A stretch of 64,000 nucleotides of DNA. Source: Streptomyces fildesensis (GTDB lineage: Bacteria; Actinomycetota; Actinomycetes; Streptomycetales; Streptomycetaceae). This document shows positions 24,200 to 34,011 of the stretch, in pieces. Below the pieces are notes generated by a model that saw only the letters and a program-made list of their open reading frames with translations, did not search any database and was not told the origin of the DNA. The stretch is from assembly GCF_016107395.1 (NCBI RefSeq), contig NZ_JAAIKO010000006.1, positions 1 to 64,000 on the forward strand, read 5' to 3'. A program made the position numbers and the translations under genes. The first letter of the stretch is position 1; each line of letters begins with the position of its first letter.

Positions 24200-24378
24200 C
24201 AGGCCGATCGCATCCCTCGACGGCACGGTCGGCTTACGCAGCGCAGCGCCGGCTTCCGGCCCGCCGAAACCTCCTCGATAGCCGCCAGGCCGAAGGCCTC
24301 CAGCTCGGGCGGGAGATGCCCGCAGTGATCCGGGGCCGTCACCATCGACTCATGGCCCAGGCGCCGCTGCACAGCCAT
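24199..24378 (-). pseudogene. tyrosine recombinase/integrase, C-terminal relic
   Basis: A 59-codon frame beginning MAVQRRLGHESMVT and continuing APDHCGHLPPELEAF. It matches the end of phage-type tyrosine recombinases, in which VQxxLGHxSxxTTxDxYGHL carries the last catalytic His and the nucleophilic Tyr. Here the Tyr position is Cys (TGC, one base from TAC) and the D-x-Y context is altered, so it could not catalyse recombination. The frame is closed by a TGA six codons upstream of the ATG, inside the adjoining hairpin, so some 300 residues are missing. Its stop overlaps the start of the accessory gene. It is a scar of an integrated element. Confidence 0.6.
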
Positions 24379-24418
24379 GCGGCTGCCCCGCAGGGGTCAC
24401 AGCAGCCGCATGGCTGTG
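24370..24418. repeat. perfect 17-bp inverted repeat at integrase relic
   Basis: CACAGCCATGCGGCTGC at 24370-24386 is repeated as its exact reverse complement at 24402-24418, with a 15-base spacer. The arm nearer the relic is part of its coding frame (codons for R-M-A-V), and the other arm is the inverted copy. The stem points to no gene end, as the flanking genes diverge, so an ordinary terminator role is unlikely. It may be a rearrangement junction. Confidence 0.85.
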
Positions 24419-24602
24419 CCGTGGATCGCGGATCGCAGGCGTCTTCTCCCGGCCCGGCGCCCGCGCCCGCCCGCTGCTCCCCGGCCGGAATCCCGTAGGG
24501 GACTACAGGGAGACAACAGGCGTGGTCTTGAAGCGGACCTGTGCCTACCGGTTGGCTGTGGACGATCACTGTTCGTAACCCGCCCGTGGAGGCAGCCCGC
24601 GG

Positions 24603-25559
24603 ATGAGCCCACCTCCGCCCCCCTTCGGCTTCTCCCGGGCCAAGGACGACTTCGGCTTCGATCCGGCCCTCGACGACGTCGAGCTGGTCGCGGCGCGCAG
24701 CGCCCTGGGACAGGGCCACTGGTCCGAGGTACGCACCTTGCTGGCCGAGACCGGCGACCACTGGGACCGCCGCGGTCACCGGCTGGTCGTGCTCGCCGAG
24801 GGCCCGGCCACCGCCGCGTGGACCCGCGAATGGCAGCTCGCGGAACCGGACAGCCAGGACGCGGCGATGCTGCTCGCGTGCTCCACGGTGTTCCGCGCCG
24901 TGGCCGGCAAGGCGAACCCGGAAGTCGCGCGGGAGGCCTGTCTCGCGGTGGCCCGGCTGGCGCCGGCGGACCCCTCCCCGTGGCTGGCGCTGCTGATCCT
25001 GGCCCGCCGCACCGGTACCGACGAGGACCAGGTGCGCGCGTTCGACCAGGTGCGCGGCCGGCACCGTAGCCACCACCACGCGCACCATCTGATGACCGCC
25101 TGCCTGGCCGAGCGTCAGAAGACGGACCGGAACGACCCGTTCCATGAGGTGTACGAGTTCGCCGAGTGGGCCGCGGGGGAGGCACCCGAGGGTTCGCCGC
25201 TCGCCGGACTGCCGCTGCTCGCCCACATCGAGCGCTACCGGGTGCTCGCCGGGACCGGCGCCGAGCCGAAGGATCCCACCGGCCTGCCGCACTGGACCAG
25301 CGGCCGCGGCCGGCAGAGCCTGCGCACGGCGTTCGACTGGTGGCTGGAATGGCACGGTGGCGACCATCCCCGGCTGGAGCTGGATCTCAACCTGCTCGCC
25401 TTCGCCATGGTGCACAGCGGCCGTCCGGTGGAGGCCGCCGCGCTGTTCAACCGGATCGGCCCGCACGCCACCCGGCGGCCCTGGTCGTACTTCGGCCGCG
25501 ATCCGAAGAAGGCATTCCGCGCCGCGCGCAGCTCCGCGCTCGGTTTCGGTTCTCCGTAG
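24603..25559 (+). CDS. conserved hypothetical protein, TPR-like
   Basis: A 318-residue cytosolic protein. It is helical and Ala/Leu-rich, with repeating pairs of helices (for example ALGQGHWSEVRTLLAETGDH, AAMLLACSTVFRAVAG and AREACLAVARLAPADPSPWL) that suggest tetratricopeptide-like repeats. A His-rich loop (RHRSHHHAHH) is near the middle. The start ATG has GGAGG 11 bases upstream. I do not know a function; the family is found in Streptomyces as a lone gene. It lies 37 bases before the permease gene on the same strand. Confidence 0.75.
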   Translation: MSPPPPPFGFSRAKDDFGFDPALDDVELVAARSALGQGHWSEVRTLLAETGDHWDRRGHRLVVLAEGPATAAWTREWQLAEPDSQDAAMLLACSTVFRAVAGKANPEVAREACLAVARLAPADPSPWLALLILARRTGTDEDQVRAFDQVRGRHRSHHHAHHLMTACLAERQKTDRNDPFHEVYEFAEWAAGEAPEGSPLAGLPLLAHIERYRVLAGTGAEPKDPTGLPHWTSGRGRQSLRTAFDWWLEWHGGDHPRLELDLNLLAFAMVHSGRPVEAAALFNRIGPHATRRPWSYFGRDPKKAFRAARSSALGFGSP

Positions 25560-25596
25560 GACCCGACGCTCACCTCACCGGAAGGACACCGCAGCC

Positions 25597-27126
25597 ATGC
25601 TGACGGGCAGTAAGACCGAGATCAGCACCTTCAAGGGCCAGGAACGGGCGCTGCGCGCCGACCGGATCGGTACGACCGGGCTCCTGCTCTCGGTGCTGGC
25701 GGCCAGCGCGCCGCTCATGGTCGTCGCGGGCGTCATGCCCACGACGTACGGTGCGACCGGCATCGTCGGGCAGCCGCTGCTGTTCGTGATCCTCGGTGTG
25801 GTGATGGCGCTCTTCAGCGTCGGCTACGCGGAGATGAGCCGCCATGTGCACAACGCGGGTGCCTTCTACGCCTACATCGCCCGCGGCCTCGGCGCCACGG
25901 CCGGTGTCGGCGCGTCCTTCGTAGCCCTCGTCTCGTACAGCCTCATGCAGGTCGGCATCTACGGCATCTTCGGCTTCGAGGTCGTCGGCCAGCTCGACCA
26001 GCACTTCGACATATCCGTCGACTGGTGGATACCGGCGCTCTTCGCGGTGCTGCTCACCGGCGCGCTGGGCGCGCTGAAGATCGACCTGAACGCCAAGGTG
26101 CTCGGCGTGCTGCTGGTCGTCGAGTGCGCCCTGGTCATCGTGTGCGACATCGCGTTCGTCGCGGATCCGGACAAGAGGCAGGGCCTGACCCTGACCGGCT
26201 TCGACCCCAGCACGCTGACGGGCGCCGGCCTCGGAATCGCCCTCTGCTTCGCCGTCGTCGGCTTCGTCGGGTTCGAACAGGCCCCCGTGTACGCGGAGGA
26301 GACCAGCAAGCCGGGGCGCGCGGTGGCGCGCGCGATGTTCCTCGCCGTCGCCTTCGCGAGTGTCTTCTTCGCCCTCACCTCATGGCTGATCGGCGTGGCC
26401 GCCGGTCCTTCGCAGGTCGTGGGCGCCGCGCAGGAGCAGAGCGCGGGCCTGCTGTTCGGTCTCACCGAGTCCCGGCTCGGCGGCACCTTCACCGACCTGC
26501 TGCACGTGTTCTTCCTGACCGGCATCTTCGCCTCGATGCTCAGCTTCCACAACGTCGTCGCCCGCTACGCCTTCGCGATGGGCCGCGAGGGCCTGCTGCC
26601 CTCCGCCGTGGGCCGCACCTCCAAGTCGAGCGGCGCCCCCGCGATCGGCTCGATGCTGCAGACCGTGATCTCCCTCCTCGTCGTGGTCGCCTTCGCGGTC
26701 ACCGACGACAAGCCGGCCGGCGACCCGACGGTGCCGGTGCTGCGGCTGTTCACCTGGGGCGGCAACGTCGGCGCGGTCGGCGTCATCCTCCTCATGGCGG
26801 TCGCCTCGGCCTCCGTCATCGCCTTCTTCGTCCGCCGCGGAGCCGGCCGCGCCCAGATCTGGCGGCTGCTGAGCGCCGGGGTGGCCGGGGCCGCCCTGCT
26901 CTTCGTACTCGTCTACGCGGTCAAGGACTTCGACGTGCTGATCGGTCCCGACCAGGACGCGGCGCTGGCCTGGATCCTGCCGGGCATCGTGGGGATCTCC
27001 GGCGTCGTCGGCATCGTGCTGGGCCTGGTGCTGAAGGCACGGAAGCCCGAGGTGCACGCCCGCGTGGGCCTCGGCAACGAGGCGTTCCAGCTGGAGAAGG
27101 CCGCGGTCTCCGAGACCTCCGCCTGA
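25597..27126 (+). CDS. APC family amino acid permease
   Basis: A 509-residue transporter with about 12 hydrophobic segments. Segment 1 carries the APC-type glycine-rich entry (TGLLLSVLAASAPLMVVAGV), and the conserved FVGFEQAPVYAEETSKPGR lies after segment 6. The N- and C-terminal ends are cytosolic. Such carriers import amino acids or polyamines by H+ or Na+ coupling; the substrate is unknown. A GGAAGGACA ribosome site precedes the ATG. A terminator hairpin follows directly, separating it from the beta-oxidation operon. Confidence 0.9.
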   Translation: MLTGSKTEISTFKGQERALRADRIGTTGLLLSVLAASAPLMVVAGVMPTTYGATGIVGQPLLFVILGVVMALFSVGYAEMSRHVHNAGAFYAYIARGLGATAGVGASFVALVSYSLMQVGIYGIFGFEVVGQLDQHFDISVDWWIPALFAVLLTGALGALKIDLNAKVLGVLLVVECALVIVCDIAFVADPDKRQGLTLTGFDPSTLTGAGLGIALCFAVVGFVGFEQAPVYAEETSKPGRAVARAMFLAVAFASVFFALTSWLIGVAAGPSQVVGAAQEQSAGLLFGLTESRLGGTFTDLLHVFFLTGIFASMLSFHNVVARYAFAMGREGLLPSAVGRTSKSSGAPAIGSMLQTVISLLVVVAFAVTDDKPAGDPTVPVLRLFTWGGNVGAVGVILLMAVASASVIAFFVRRGAGRAQIWRLLSAGVAGAALLFVLVYAVKDFDVLIGPDQDAALAWILPGIVGISGVVGIVLGLVLKARKPEVHARVGLGNEAFQLEKAAVSETSA

Positions 27127-27133
27127 CCGCTCG

Positions 27134-27172
27134 CACCGGCCCGCCACGCCCTGGAGGCGCGGCGGGCCGGTG
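27134..27172 (+). terminator. terminator after permease gene
   Basis: CACCGGCCCGCC (27134-27145) and GGCGGGCCGGTG (27161-27172) make a 12-bp stem, with a further internal GCC/GGC pairing in the 15-base spacer, 8 bases after the stop and followed by TCGTTT. Confidence 0.75.
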
Positions 27173-27200
27173 TCGTTTCCGGGCCCCGCCCGTCCGGCCC

Positions 27201-27229
27201 TTGCCAGGACTGGAACACGTTCCTAACAT
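27201..27229 (+). promoter_or_regulatory. promoter of the beta-oxidation operon
   Basis: TTGCCA at 27201-27206 and TAACAT at 27224-27229 are separated by 17 bases, a good housekeeping sigma-factor promoter. The spacer holds GGAACACGTTCC, a 5-bp inverted repeat. Transcription should start near 27236, within the palindrome that follows. Confidence 0.65.
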
Positions 27230-27232
27230 CAC

Positions 27233-27245
27233 TGATGTGACATCA
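27233..27245. promoter_or_regulatory. operator-like palindrome at transcription start
   Basis: TGATGTGACATCA is a perfect 13-bp palindrome around a central G, just after the -10 element. A repressor bound here would block initiation of the four-gene operon. The regulator could be the MerR protein at the end of the operon or an unlinked TetR/GntR factor. Confidence 0.55.
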
Positions 27246-27271
27246 CTACTGTCAAAGTGATCGGGGAGCCG

Positions 27272-28459
27272 ATGGACGTGCAGGCAGGTCCCGGCCCACT
27301 GGCCGGCGTCAGGGTCGTGGAGCTGGCCGGCATCGGCCCCGGGCCGTTCGCCGCGATGGTGCTGGCCGACCTGGGCGCCGATGTCGTACGGGTCGACCGG
27401 CCCGGCGGTTCCGGGCTGGCCATCAACCCGACGTACGACATCACCAACCGCAACAAGCGGTCGGTGCTGCTGGACCTGAAGTCCCCGCGGGGCCCCGCCG
27501 CCGTCCTGGACCTCGTCGAACGCGCCGACATCCTGGTCGAGGGCTACCGGCCGGGCGTCGCGGAACGGCTGGGCGTCGGCCCCGAACAGGCGCTGGCCCG
27601 CAACCCCCGGCTGGTGTACGGGCGGATGACCGGGTGGGGCCAGGACGGCCCGCTCGCGCACACCGCGGGCCATGACATCGGCTACATCGCCATCACCGGC
27701 ACGCTCGGCATGATCGGCCCGGCCGACGGCCCGCCGGCCATCCCCGCCAACCTCGTCGGCGACTACGCGGGCGGCTCGCTCTACCTCGTCATCGGCGTTC
27801 TCGCGGCCCTGCAGCACGCCCGCACCACCGGTACCGGACAGGTCGTCGACGCCGCGATCGTGGACGGCACCGCGCATCTGACCTCGATGATCCACGGCAT
27901 GGTCGCGGCCGGCGGCTGGCAGGACCGGCGCGGCGCCAACCTGCTCGACGGCGGCTGCCCGTTCTACGGCGTCTACGAGACCGCGGACGGCGGCTACATG
28001 GCGGTCGGAGCCCTGGAGAAGCGCTTCTACGCCGAGTTCACCGCTCTGCTGGAGCTCGGCGAGGACGCCCCGGACCGCGGCGACCTCGCCCGCTGGGGCG
28101 ATCTGCGCGCCGCCGTCGCCGCCCGCTTCAAGACCCGCACCCGCGACGAGTGGACGGCCGTCTTCGAGCAGTCCGACGCCTGCGTCGCCCCGGTCCTGTC
28201 GCTGCGCGAGGCCCCCGGCCACCCGCATCTCGCCGCCCGCGGCACCTTCACCGAGGATGCCGGCATCGTCCAGCCCGCCCCCGCGCCCCGGTTCTCCGCC
28301 ACCCCCGGCGCCGTACGCCTCCCGCCCGCCCAGCCGGGCGCGCACACGGCGGAGGTCGCCCGGGACTGGCAGGTGCCCGCGCTCGGCCAGGGAGCCGAGC
28401 CCGGCCACGGCCCCGCGTCCGACGCGTCCGAAAGCCTTCGAGGAGACACATCCGTATGA
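27272..28459 (+). CDS. CaiB/BaiF family CoA transferase (acyl-CoA racemase-like)
   Basis: A 395-residue class III CoA transferase. The N-terminal block LAGVRVVELAGIGPGPFAAM and MVLADLGADVVRVDRP are family hallmarks; the nucleophilic Asp lies in the GHDIGYIAITG region, as in alpha-methylacyl-CoA racemases. It either moves CoA between acids or epimerises 2-methylacyl-CoA, preparing branched chains for beta-oxidation. The ATG at 27272 is preferred to the GTG five codons earlier because GGGGAG precedes it and the first lies close to the predicted transcript start. It overlaps the acyl-CoA dehydrogenase gene by ATGA. Confidence 0.88.
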   Translation: MDVQAGPGPLAGVRVVELAGIGPGPFAAMVLADLGADVVRVDRPGGSGLAINPTYDITNRNKRSVLLDLKSPRGPAAVLDLVERADILVEGYRPGVAERLGVGPEQALARNPRLVYGRMTGWGQDGPLAHTAGHDIGYIAITGTLGMIGPADGPPAIPANLVGDYAGGSLYLVIGVLAALQHARTTGTGQVVDAAIVDGTAHLTSMIHGMVAAGGWQDRRGANLLDGGCPFYGVYETADGGYMAVGALEKRFYAEFTALLELGEDAPDRGDLARWGDLRAAVAARFKTRTRDEWTAVFEQSDACVAPVLSLREAPGHPHLAARGTFTEDAGIVQPAPAPRFSATPGAVRLPPAQPGAHTAEVARDWQVPALGQGAEPGHGPASDASESLRGDTSV

Positions 28460-29607
28460 AGCGTGAGATCTTCACCTCCGACCACGACGCCTTCCGTGAG
28501 ACCGTGCGGACGTTCCTCGCCAAGGAGGCGCTGCCGCACCACGAGCGCTGGGAGAAGGCGGGCATCGTCGACCGGGAGGCATGGCTGGCCGCGGGCCGCC
28601 AGGGGCTGCTCGGCGTCGCGGTACCCGAGGAGTTCGGCGGCGGGGGAGAGCCGGACTTCCGCTACGGGGTCGTGCTGGGCGAGGAGTTCACCAGGGCGGG
28701 CGTCTCGGGGCTGGCCATCGGCCTGCACAACGACATCATCGGCCCGTACCTCACCTCGCTGGCCACCGACGAGCAGAAGCGCCGCTGGCTGCCCGGCTTC
28801 TGCTCCGGCGAGATCATCACCGCGATCGCCATGACCGAGCCGGGCGCCGGCTCCGACCTGCAGGGCATCCGCACCACCGCGGCCGACCACGGCGACCACT
28901 GGATCCTGAACGGCTCCAAGACCTTCATCTCCAACGGCATCCTCGCCGACCTCGTCATCGTCGTGGCCCGCACCGGCCACGAGCCGGGCCAGGAAGGCGC
29001 CAAGGGCCTGAGCCTGCTGGTCGTCGAACGCGGTATGCCGGGCTTCGAGCGTGGCCGAAACCTGGACAAGATCGGCCAGCACGCGCAGGACACCGCGGAA
29101 CTGTCGTTCAGCGATGTGCGGGTGCCGAAGACCAATCTGCTGGGCGGCGAGAACCAGGCGTTCCTGCACCTGATGACCAATCTCGCCCAGGAGCGGCTGG
29201 CCATCGCCGTCTCCGGGATCGCCGCCGCCGAATCCGTCCTGGAGCTGACCACCGAGTACGTCAAGCAGCGCGAGGCGTTCGGCCGTCCGCTGGCCAAGCT
29301 CCAGCACATCCGGTTCGAGATCGCGGAGATGGCCACCGAATGCGCTGTCACCCGGTCCTTCATCGACCGTTGCATCACCGAGCACAGCGCCGGCGGGCTC
29401 GACGCCGTCCATGCCTCGATGGCCAAGTGGTGGGCGACGGAACTGCAGAAGCGCGTCGCCGACCGCTGTCTGCAACTGCACGGCGGATACGGCTACATGG
29501 CCGAATACCGGGTCGCGAGGGCGTTCACCGACGGCCGTATCCAGACCATCTACGGCGGCACCACGGAGATCATGAAGGAGATCATCGGCCGTTCCCTGCT
29601 CGCCTGA
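28456..29607 (+). CDS. acyl-CoA dehydrogenase
   Basis: A 383-residue FAD enzyme that puts the 2,3-double bond into acyl-CoA, passing electrons to ETF. The family signatures are [20 protein letters not shown] and [16 protein letters not shown], with RQ-type FAD contacts in [13 protein letters not shown] and the end block [18 protein letters not shown]. The ATG overlaps the CoA transferase stop (ATGA), fixing the start. It is the second gene of the operon and so acts before the hydratase/dehydrogenase and thiolase encoded after it. Confidence 0.93.
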   Translation: MKREIFTSDHDAFRETVRTFLAKEALPHHERWEKAGIVDREAWLAAGRQGLLGVAVPEEFGGGGEPDFRYGVVLGEEFTRAGVSGLAIGLHNDIIGPYLTSLATDEQKRRWLPGFCSGEIITAIAMTEPGAGSDLQGIRTTAADHGDHWILNGSKTFISNGILADLVIVVARTGHEPGQEGAKGLSLLVVERGMPGFERGRNLDKIGQHAQDTAELSFSDVRVPKTNLLGGENQAFLHLMTNLAQERLAIAVSGIAAAESVLELTTEYVKQREAFGRPLAKLQHIRFEIAEMATECAVTRSFIDRCITEHSAGGLDAVHASMAKWWATELQKRVADRCLQLHGGYGYMAEYRVARAFTDGRIQTIYGGTTEIMKEIIGRSLLA

Positions 29608-29653
29608 TCCCCCGACCGGTCTCCGGACCCCTCATTCCCGAAAGGCACCCGAC

Positions 29654-30868
<1,215 letters not shown>

Positions 30869-30901
30869 CGCCCCGTCCAACCCCCTTACGGAGACCCTGA
30901 G

Positions 30902-33079
30902 ATGAGCGAGTCCACCACCATCCGCTGGGAGCAGGACGGGAACGGCGACGGAATCGTCACCCTGATCCTCGATGACCCCAACCAGTCCGCCAACACCATG
31001 AACGCGGCCTTCGCCGACTCCCTGGACGCCGTCCTGGACCGGCTGGAGGCCGAGGCCGACACCGTACGCGGCGTCATCATCACCTCCGCGAAGAAGACCT
31101 TCTTCGCCGGCGGCGACCTGCGCGACCTGATCCGTGCCACGCCGGAGAACGCCGCCGAGGTCTTCGCGGGCTCCATGCGCATCAAGGGCCGGCTGCGCCG
31201 TCTGGAGACCCTCGGCAAGCCGGTCGTCGCCGCCATCAACGGCGCCGCGCTCGGCGGCGGGTACGAGATCGCGCTGGCCTGCCACCACCGGATCGCCCTG
31301 GACGCCCCCGGCTCCAAGATCGGTCTGCCCGAGGTCACCCTCGGGCTGCTGCCCGGAGGTGGCGGCGTCGTGCGCACCGTCCGGCTGCTCGGTATCGCCG
31401 ACGCGCTGCTCAAGGTGCTGCTGCAGGGCCGGCAGTACGCCCCGCGGCAGGCGCTGGAGGCCGGTCTCATCCATGAGGTCGCCACCGACCGCGAGGAGAT
31501 GCTGGCCAAGGCCCGCGCGTTCATCGACGCGAACCCGCAGGTGCAGCAGCCCTGGGACGTCAAGGGCTACAGGATCCCCGGCGGGACCCCCAAGAGCCCG
31601 GCGTTCGCGGCGAACCTGCCGGCCTTCCCGTCCAATCTCCGCAAGCAGCTGGCCGGCGCCCCGTACCCGGCGCCGCGCAACATCCTCGCCGCGGCCGTCG
31701 AGGGCGCCCAGGTCGACATCGACACCGCTCTGGCGATCGAGGGCCGCTACTTCACCGAACTGGCCTGCGGCCCCATCTCGAAGAACATGATCCAGGCGTT
31801 CTTCTTCGACCTGCAGGCCGTCAACTCCGGTGCCAACCGTCCGCAGGGCATCGACCCGCGCCCGGTCACCAAGGTCGCCGTCCTCGGCGCCGGGATGATG
31901 GGCGCCGGCATCGCCTACTCCTGTGCCAAGGCGGGCCTGCAGGTCGTCCTGAAGGACGTGTCCGCCGAGGCCGCCGAGCGCGGCAAGGCGTACTCGGCCG
32001 CGATCCTGGACAAGGCGCTCGCCCGTGGCCGCACCACGCAGGCCAAGCGGGACGAGCTGCTGGGCCGCATCAGGGCGACCGGCGACCCGCGGGACCTCGC
32101 GGGCTGCGACGCCGTCATCGAGGCGGTCTTCGAGGACCCGTCGCTCAAGCGCAAGGTCTTCCAGGAGATCGAGGACGTCATCGCCCCCGACGCCCTGCTC
32201 TGCTCCAACACCTCGACGCTGCCGATCTCGCTGCTGGCCGAAGGGGTCAAGCGCCGCCAGGACTTCATCGGACTGCACTTCTTCTCGCCCGTCGACAAGA
32301 TGCCGCTGGTGGAGATCATCAAGGGCGAGCACACCAGTGCGGAGGCGCTGGCCCGCGCCTTCGACCTGGTGCGGCAGATCCGCAAGACCCCGATCGTCGT
32401 CAACGACTCGCGCGGCTTCTTCACCTCGCGCGTCATCGGGCACTTCATCAACGAGGGCGTCGCGATGGTCGGCGAGGGACTGGATCCGTCCTCCGTCGAG
32501 CAGGCCGCCGCCCAGGCCGGCTACCCGGCCAAGGTGCTCTCGCTGCTCGACGAGCTGACGCTCACCCTGCCGCGCAAGATCCGCGCGGAGTCGCAGCGCG
32601 CCATCGAGGCCGAGGGCGGCAGCTGGCAGACCCACCCCGCCGAAGTGGTCCTGGACCGGCTGATCGACGAGTTCGGCCGCACCGGCCGCAGCGGCGGCGC
32701 CGGGTTCTACGACTACGAGGACGGCAGGCGGACCCGGCTGTGGCCCGGTCTGCGCGAGCACTTCAGCAAGCCCGACGCGCGGATCCCGTTCCGGGACATG
32801 CAGGAACGGATGCTGCTCTCCGAGGCGCTGGACACCGTCCGGCTGCTCGAGGAGGGCGTGCTGACCTCAGTCGCCGACGCCAACATCGGCTCGATCATGG
32901 GCATCGGCTTCCCGGCCTGGACCGGCGGCGTCCTGCAGTACATCAACGGCTACGAGGGCGGACTGCCCGGCTTCGTGGCCCGCGCCGGTGAGCTGACGGC
33001 GGCGTACGGCGAGCGCTTCACCCCACCCGCGCTGCTGGTCGCGAAGGCGGAGAAGGGCGAGACCTTCACGGACAGCTGA
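30902..33079 (+). CDS. FadB/FadJ-type enoyl-CoA hydratase/3-hydroxyacyl-CoA dehydrogenase
   Basis: A 725-residue multifunctional protein. Residues ~1-200 are a crotonase domain (FFAGGDLRDLI for the oxyanion hole, INGAALGGGYEIALACHHRI, and GLPEVTLGLLPGGGGVVRTV with the catalytic Glu). From ~320 a NAD-binding dehydrogenase begins (VAVLGAGMMGAGIAYSCAKA), with the catalytic His in DFIGLHFFSPVDKMPLVEII. It hydrates enoyl-CoA and oxidises the 3-hydroxyacyl-CoA. The length is that of FadJ-like single-chain enzymes. It is the last gene of the operon and is convergent with the MerR gene. Confidence 0.93.
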   Translation: MSESTTIRWEQDGNGDGIVTLILDDPNQSANTMNAAFADSLDAVLDRLEAEADTVRGVIITSAKKTFFAGGDLRDLIRATPENAAEVFAGSMRIKGRLRRLETLGKPVVAAINGAALGGGYEIALACHHRIALDAPGSKIGLPEVTLGLLPGGGGVVRTVRLLGIADALLKVLLQGRQYAPRQALEAGLIHEVATDREEMLAKARAFIDANPQVQQPWDVKGYRIPGGTPKSPAFAANLPAFPSNLRKQLAGAPYPAPRNILAAAVEGAQVDIDTALAIEGRYFTELACGPISKNMIQAFFFDLQAVNSGANRPQGIDPRPVTKVAVLGAGMMGAGIAYSCAKAGLQVVLKDVSAEAAERGKAYSAAILDKALARGRTTQAKRDELLGRIRATGDPRDLAGCDAVIEAVFEDPSLKRKVFQEIEDVIAPDALLCSNTSTLPISLLAEGVKRRQDFIGLHFFSPVDKMPLVEIIKGEHTSAEALARAFDLVRQIRKTPIVVNDSRGFFTSRVIGHFINEGVAMVGEGLDPSSVEQAAAQAGYPAKVLSLLDELTLTLPRKIRAESQRAIEAEGGSWQTHPAEVVLDRLIDEFGRTGRSGGAGFYDYEDGRRTRLWPGLREHFSKPDARIPFRDMQERMLLSEALDTVRLLEEGVLTSVADANIGSIMGIGFPAWTGGVLQYINGYEGGLPGFVARAGELTAAYGERFTPPALLVAKAEKGETFTDS

Positions 33080-33113
33080 GGCTTTCCCCGCCCTTGGCGT
33101 ACGGGCTTCGGTC

Positions 33114-33851
33114 TCAGTCCCTGCCGGACGAGGCCGAAGCCCGCAGCTCCTCCGCCAGCGACCGTTGGAAGGCGGTCACCAGGGCCTGGACCAGGGCCGG
33201 CTGGATGTACTCGGTGAGCGAGCGCATCCGGGCGGTCTCCTCCGGGCTCGGGTCACCGTCCAGATACGGCTGCCAGACCTGCTCGCGGAAGAGCTTCTGC
33301 AGCTCATGGGCGACGGCCCGGGTGTGCTTCAGCACGATCTCGCGGGTGGCGAGCACCGTCTCCAGCGGGATCGGCACGTCCAGCAGCCGCACCCCCAGGT
33401 GCAGCATCGCCGGATTGACCAGGAAGACCTCGGGGCGGTCGGTGCGGTCGAGCACACCCATCGCCGACAGCCGGTCCACATCGTGGTCGGTCAGCGCCCG
33501 GCCCGCCCGCCGCTCCAGCTGCGCGCGCGGCGTCTCCTCGGCGGAGTCCGGCACCCAGGCGGCGACCAGCGCCCGGTGCATCGCCAGATCCTCCGCGGTG
33601 ATGTCGGCCGGCAGCTGGAGGAGGTAGCGCTCGATCGCCGCCAACGTCAGCCCCTGGTGCTGCAGTTCCTCGATCAGCGACAGCCGCGCCAGGTGCTCGG
33701 GCCCGTAGAGCCCCACCCGTCGCGGACCCAGCACGGGCGGCGGGAGCAAGCCCTTGCTGCTGTAGAAACGAAGCGTACGGACGGTGACTCCGGCCCGCGC
33801 CGCCAGCTCGTCGACGGTGAGGCCGGCCGGCTGGATCAGGGACTGCGCCAT
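33114..33851 (-). CDS. MerR family transcriptional regulator
   Basis: A 245-residue regulator. The MerR winged helix is LTVDELAARAGVTVRTLRFY followed by GLLPPP and a YGPEHLARLSLIEEL helix. The long C-terminal half is a ligand-binding, all-helical domain unlike the short metal-binding tails of MerR/CueR and has no Cys pair, so the signal is probably a small organic molecule such as an acyl-CoA. It lies tail-to-tail with the beta-oxidation operon and divergent from a fatty acyl-CoA synthetase gene, both likely targets. The family LiuR, which controls branched-chain acyl-CoA breakdown in proteobacteria, is a fair analogue. Confidence 0.88.
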   Translation of the reverse strand: MAQSLIQPAGLTVDELAARAGVTVRTLRFYSSKGLLPPPVLGPRRVGLYGPEHLARLSLIEELQHQGLTLAAIERYLLQLPADITAEDLAMHRALVAAWVPDSAEETPRAQLERRAGRALTDHDVDRLSAMGVLDRTDRPEVFLVNPAMLHLGVRLLDVPIPLETVLATREIVLKHTRAVAHELQKLFREQVWQPYLDGDPSPEETARMRSLTEYIQPALVQALVTAFQRSLAEELRASASSGRD

Positions 33852-33914
33852 GCGCTGCGCCTCGCTTCCGTCGGTACCCCGGTGCCGCCCCGGTCGATGC
33901 GGCGGATCGTGCTC

Positions 33915-33928
33915 AACAGTATTGCTGT
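33915..33928. promoter_or_regulatory. weak inverted repeat between MerR and acyl-CoA synthetase genes
   Basis: AACAGTATTGCTGT carries ACAG/CTGT arms with a 5-base spacer in an AT-richer patch between the divergent genes. MerR proteins favour inverted repeats in such spacers. The arms are short, so this is a suggestion only. Confidence 0.3.
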
Positions 33929-34011
33929 CTCAGCGATGGTGTGAAAGCTTGCGGTTCCCGTACTCCACCAGGTTCCAGGAGACCGGCCGCCAGGCCGGCC
34001 AGGAGGCCGTC

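Noticed and set aside
24370..24418. 17-bp inverted repeat as an ordinary transcription terminator
   Set aside because: The genes on both sides point away from it, so no transcript would need to end there; a rearrangement scar fits better.
24370..24418. The same repeat as the terminal inverted repeats of an insertion sequence
   Set aside because: Only 15 bases lie between the arms, and no transposase or target duplication is present.
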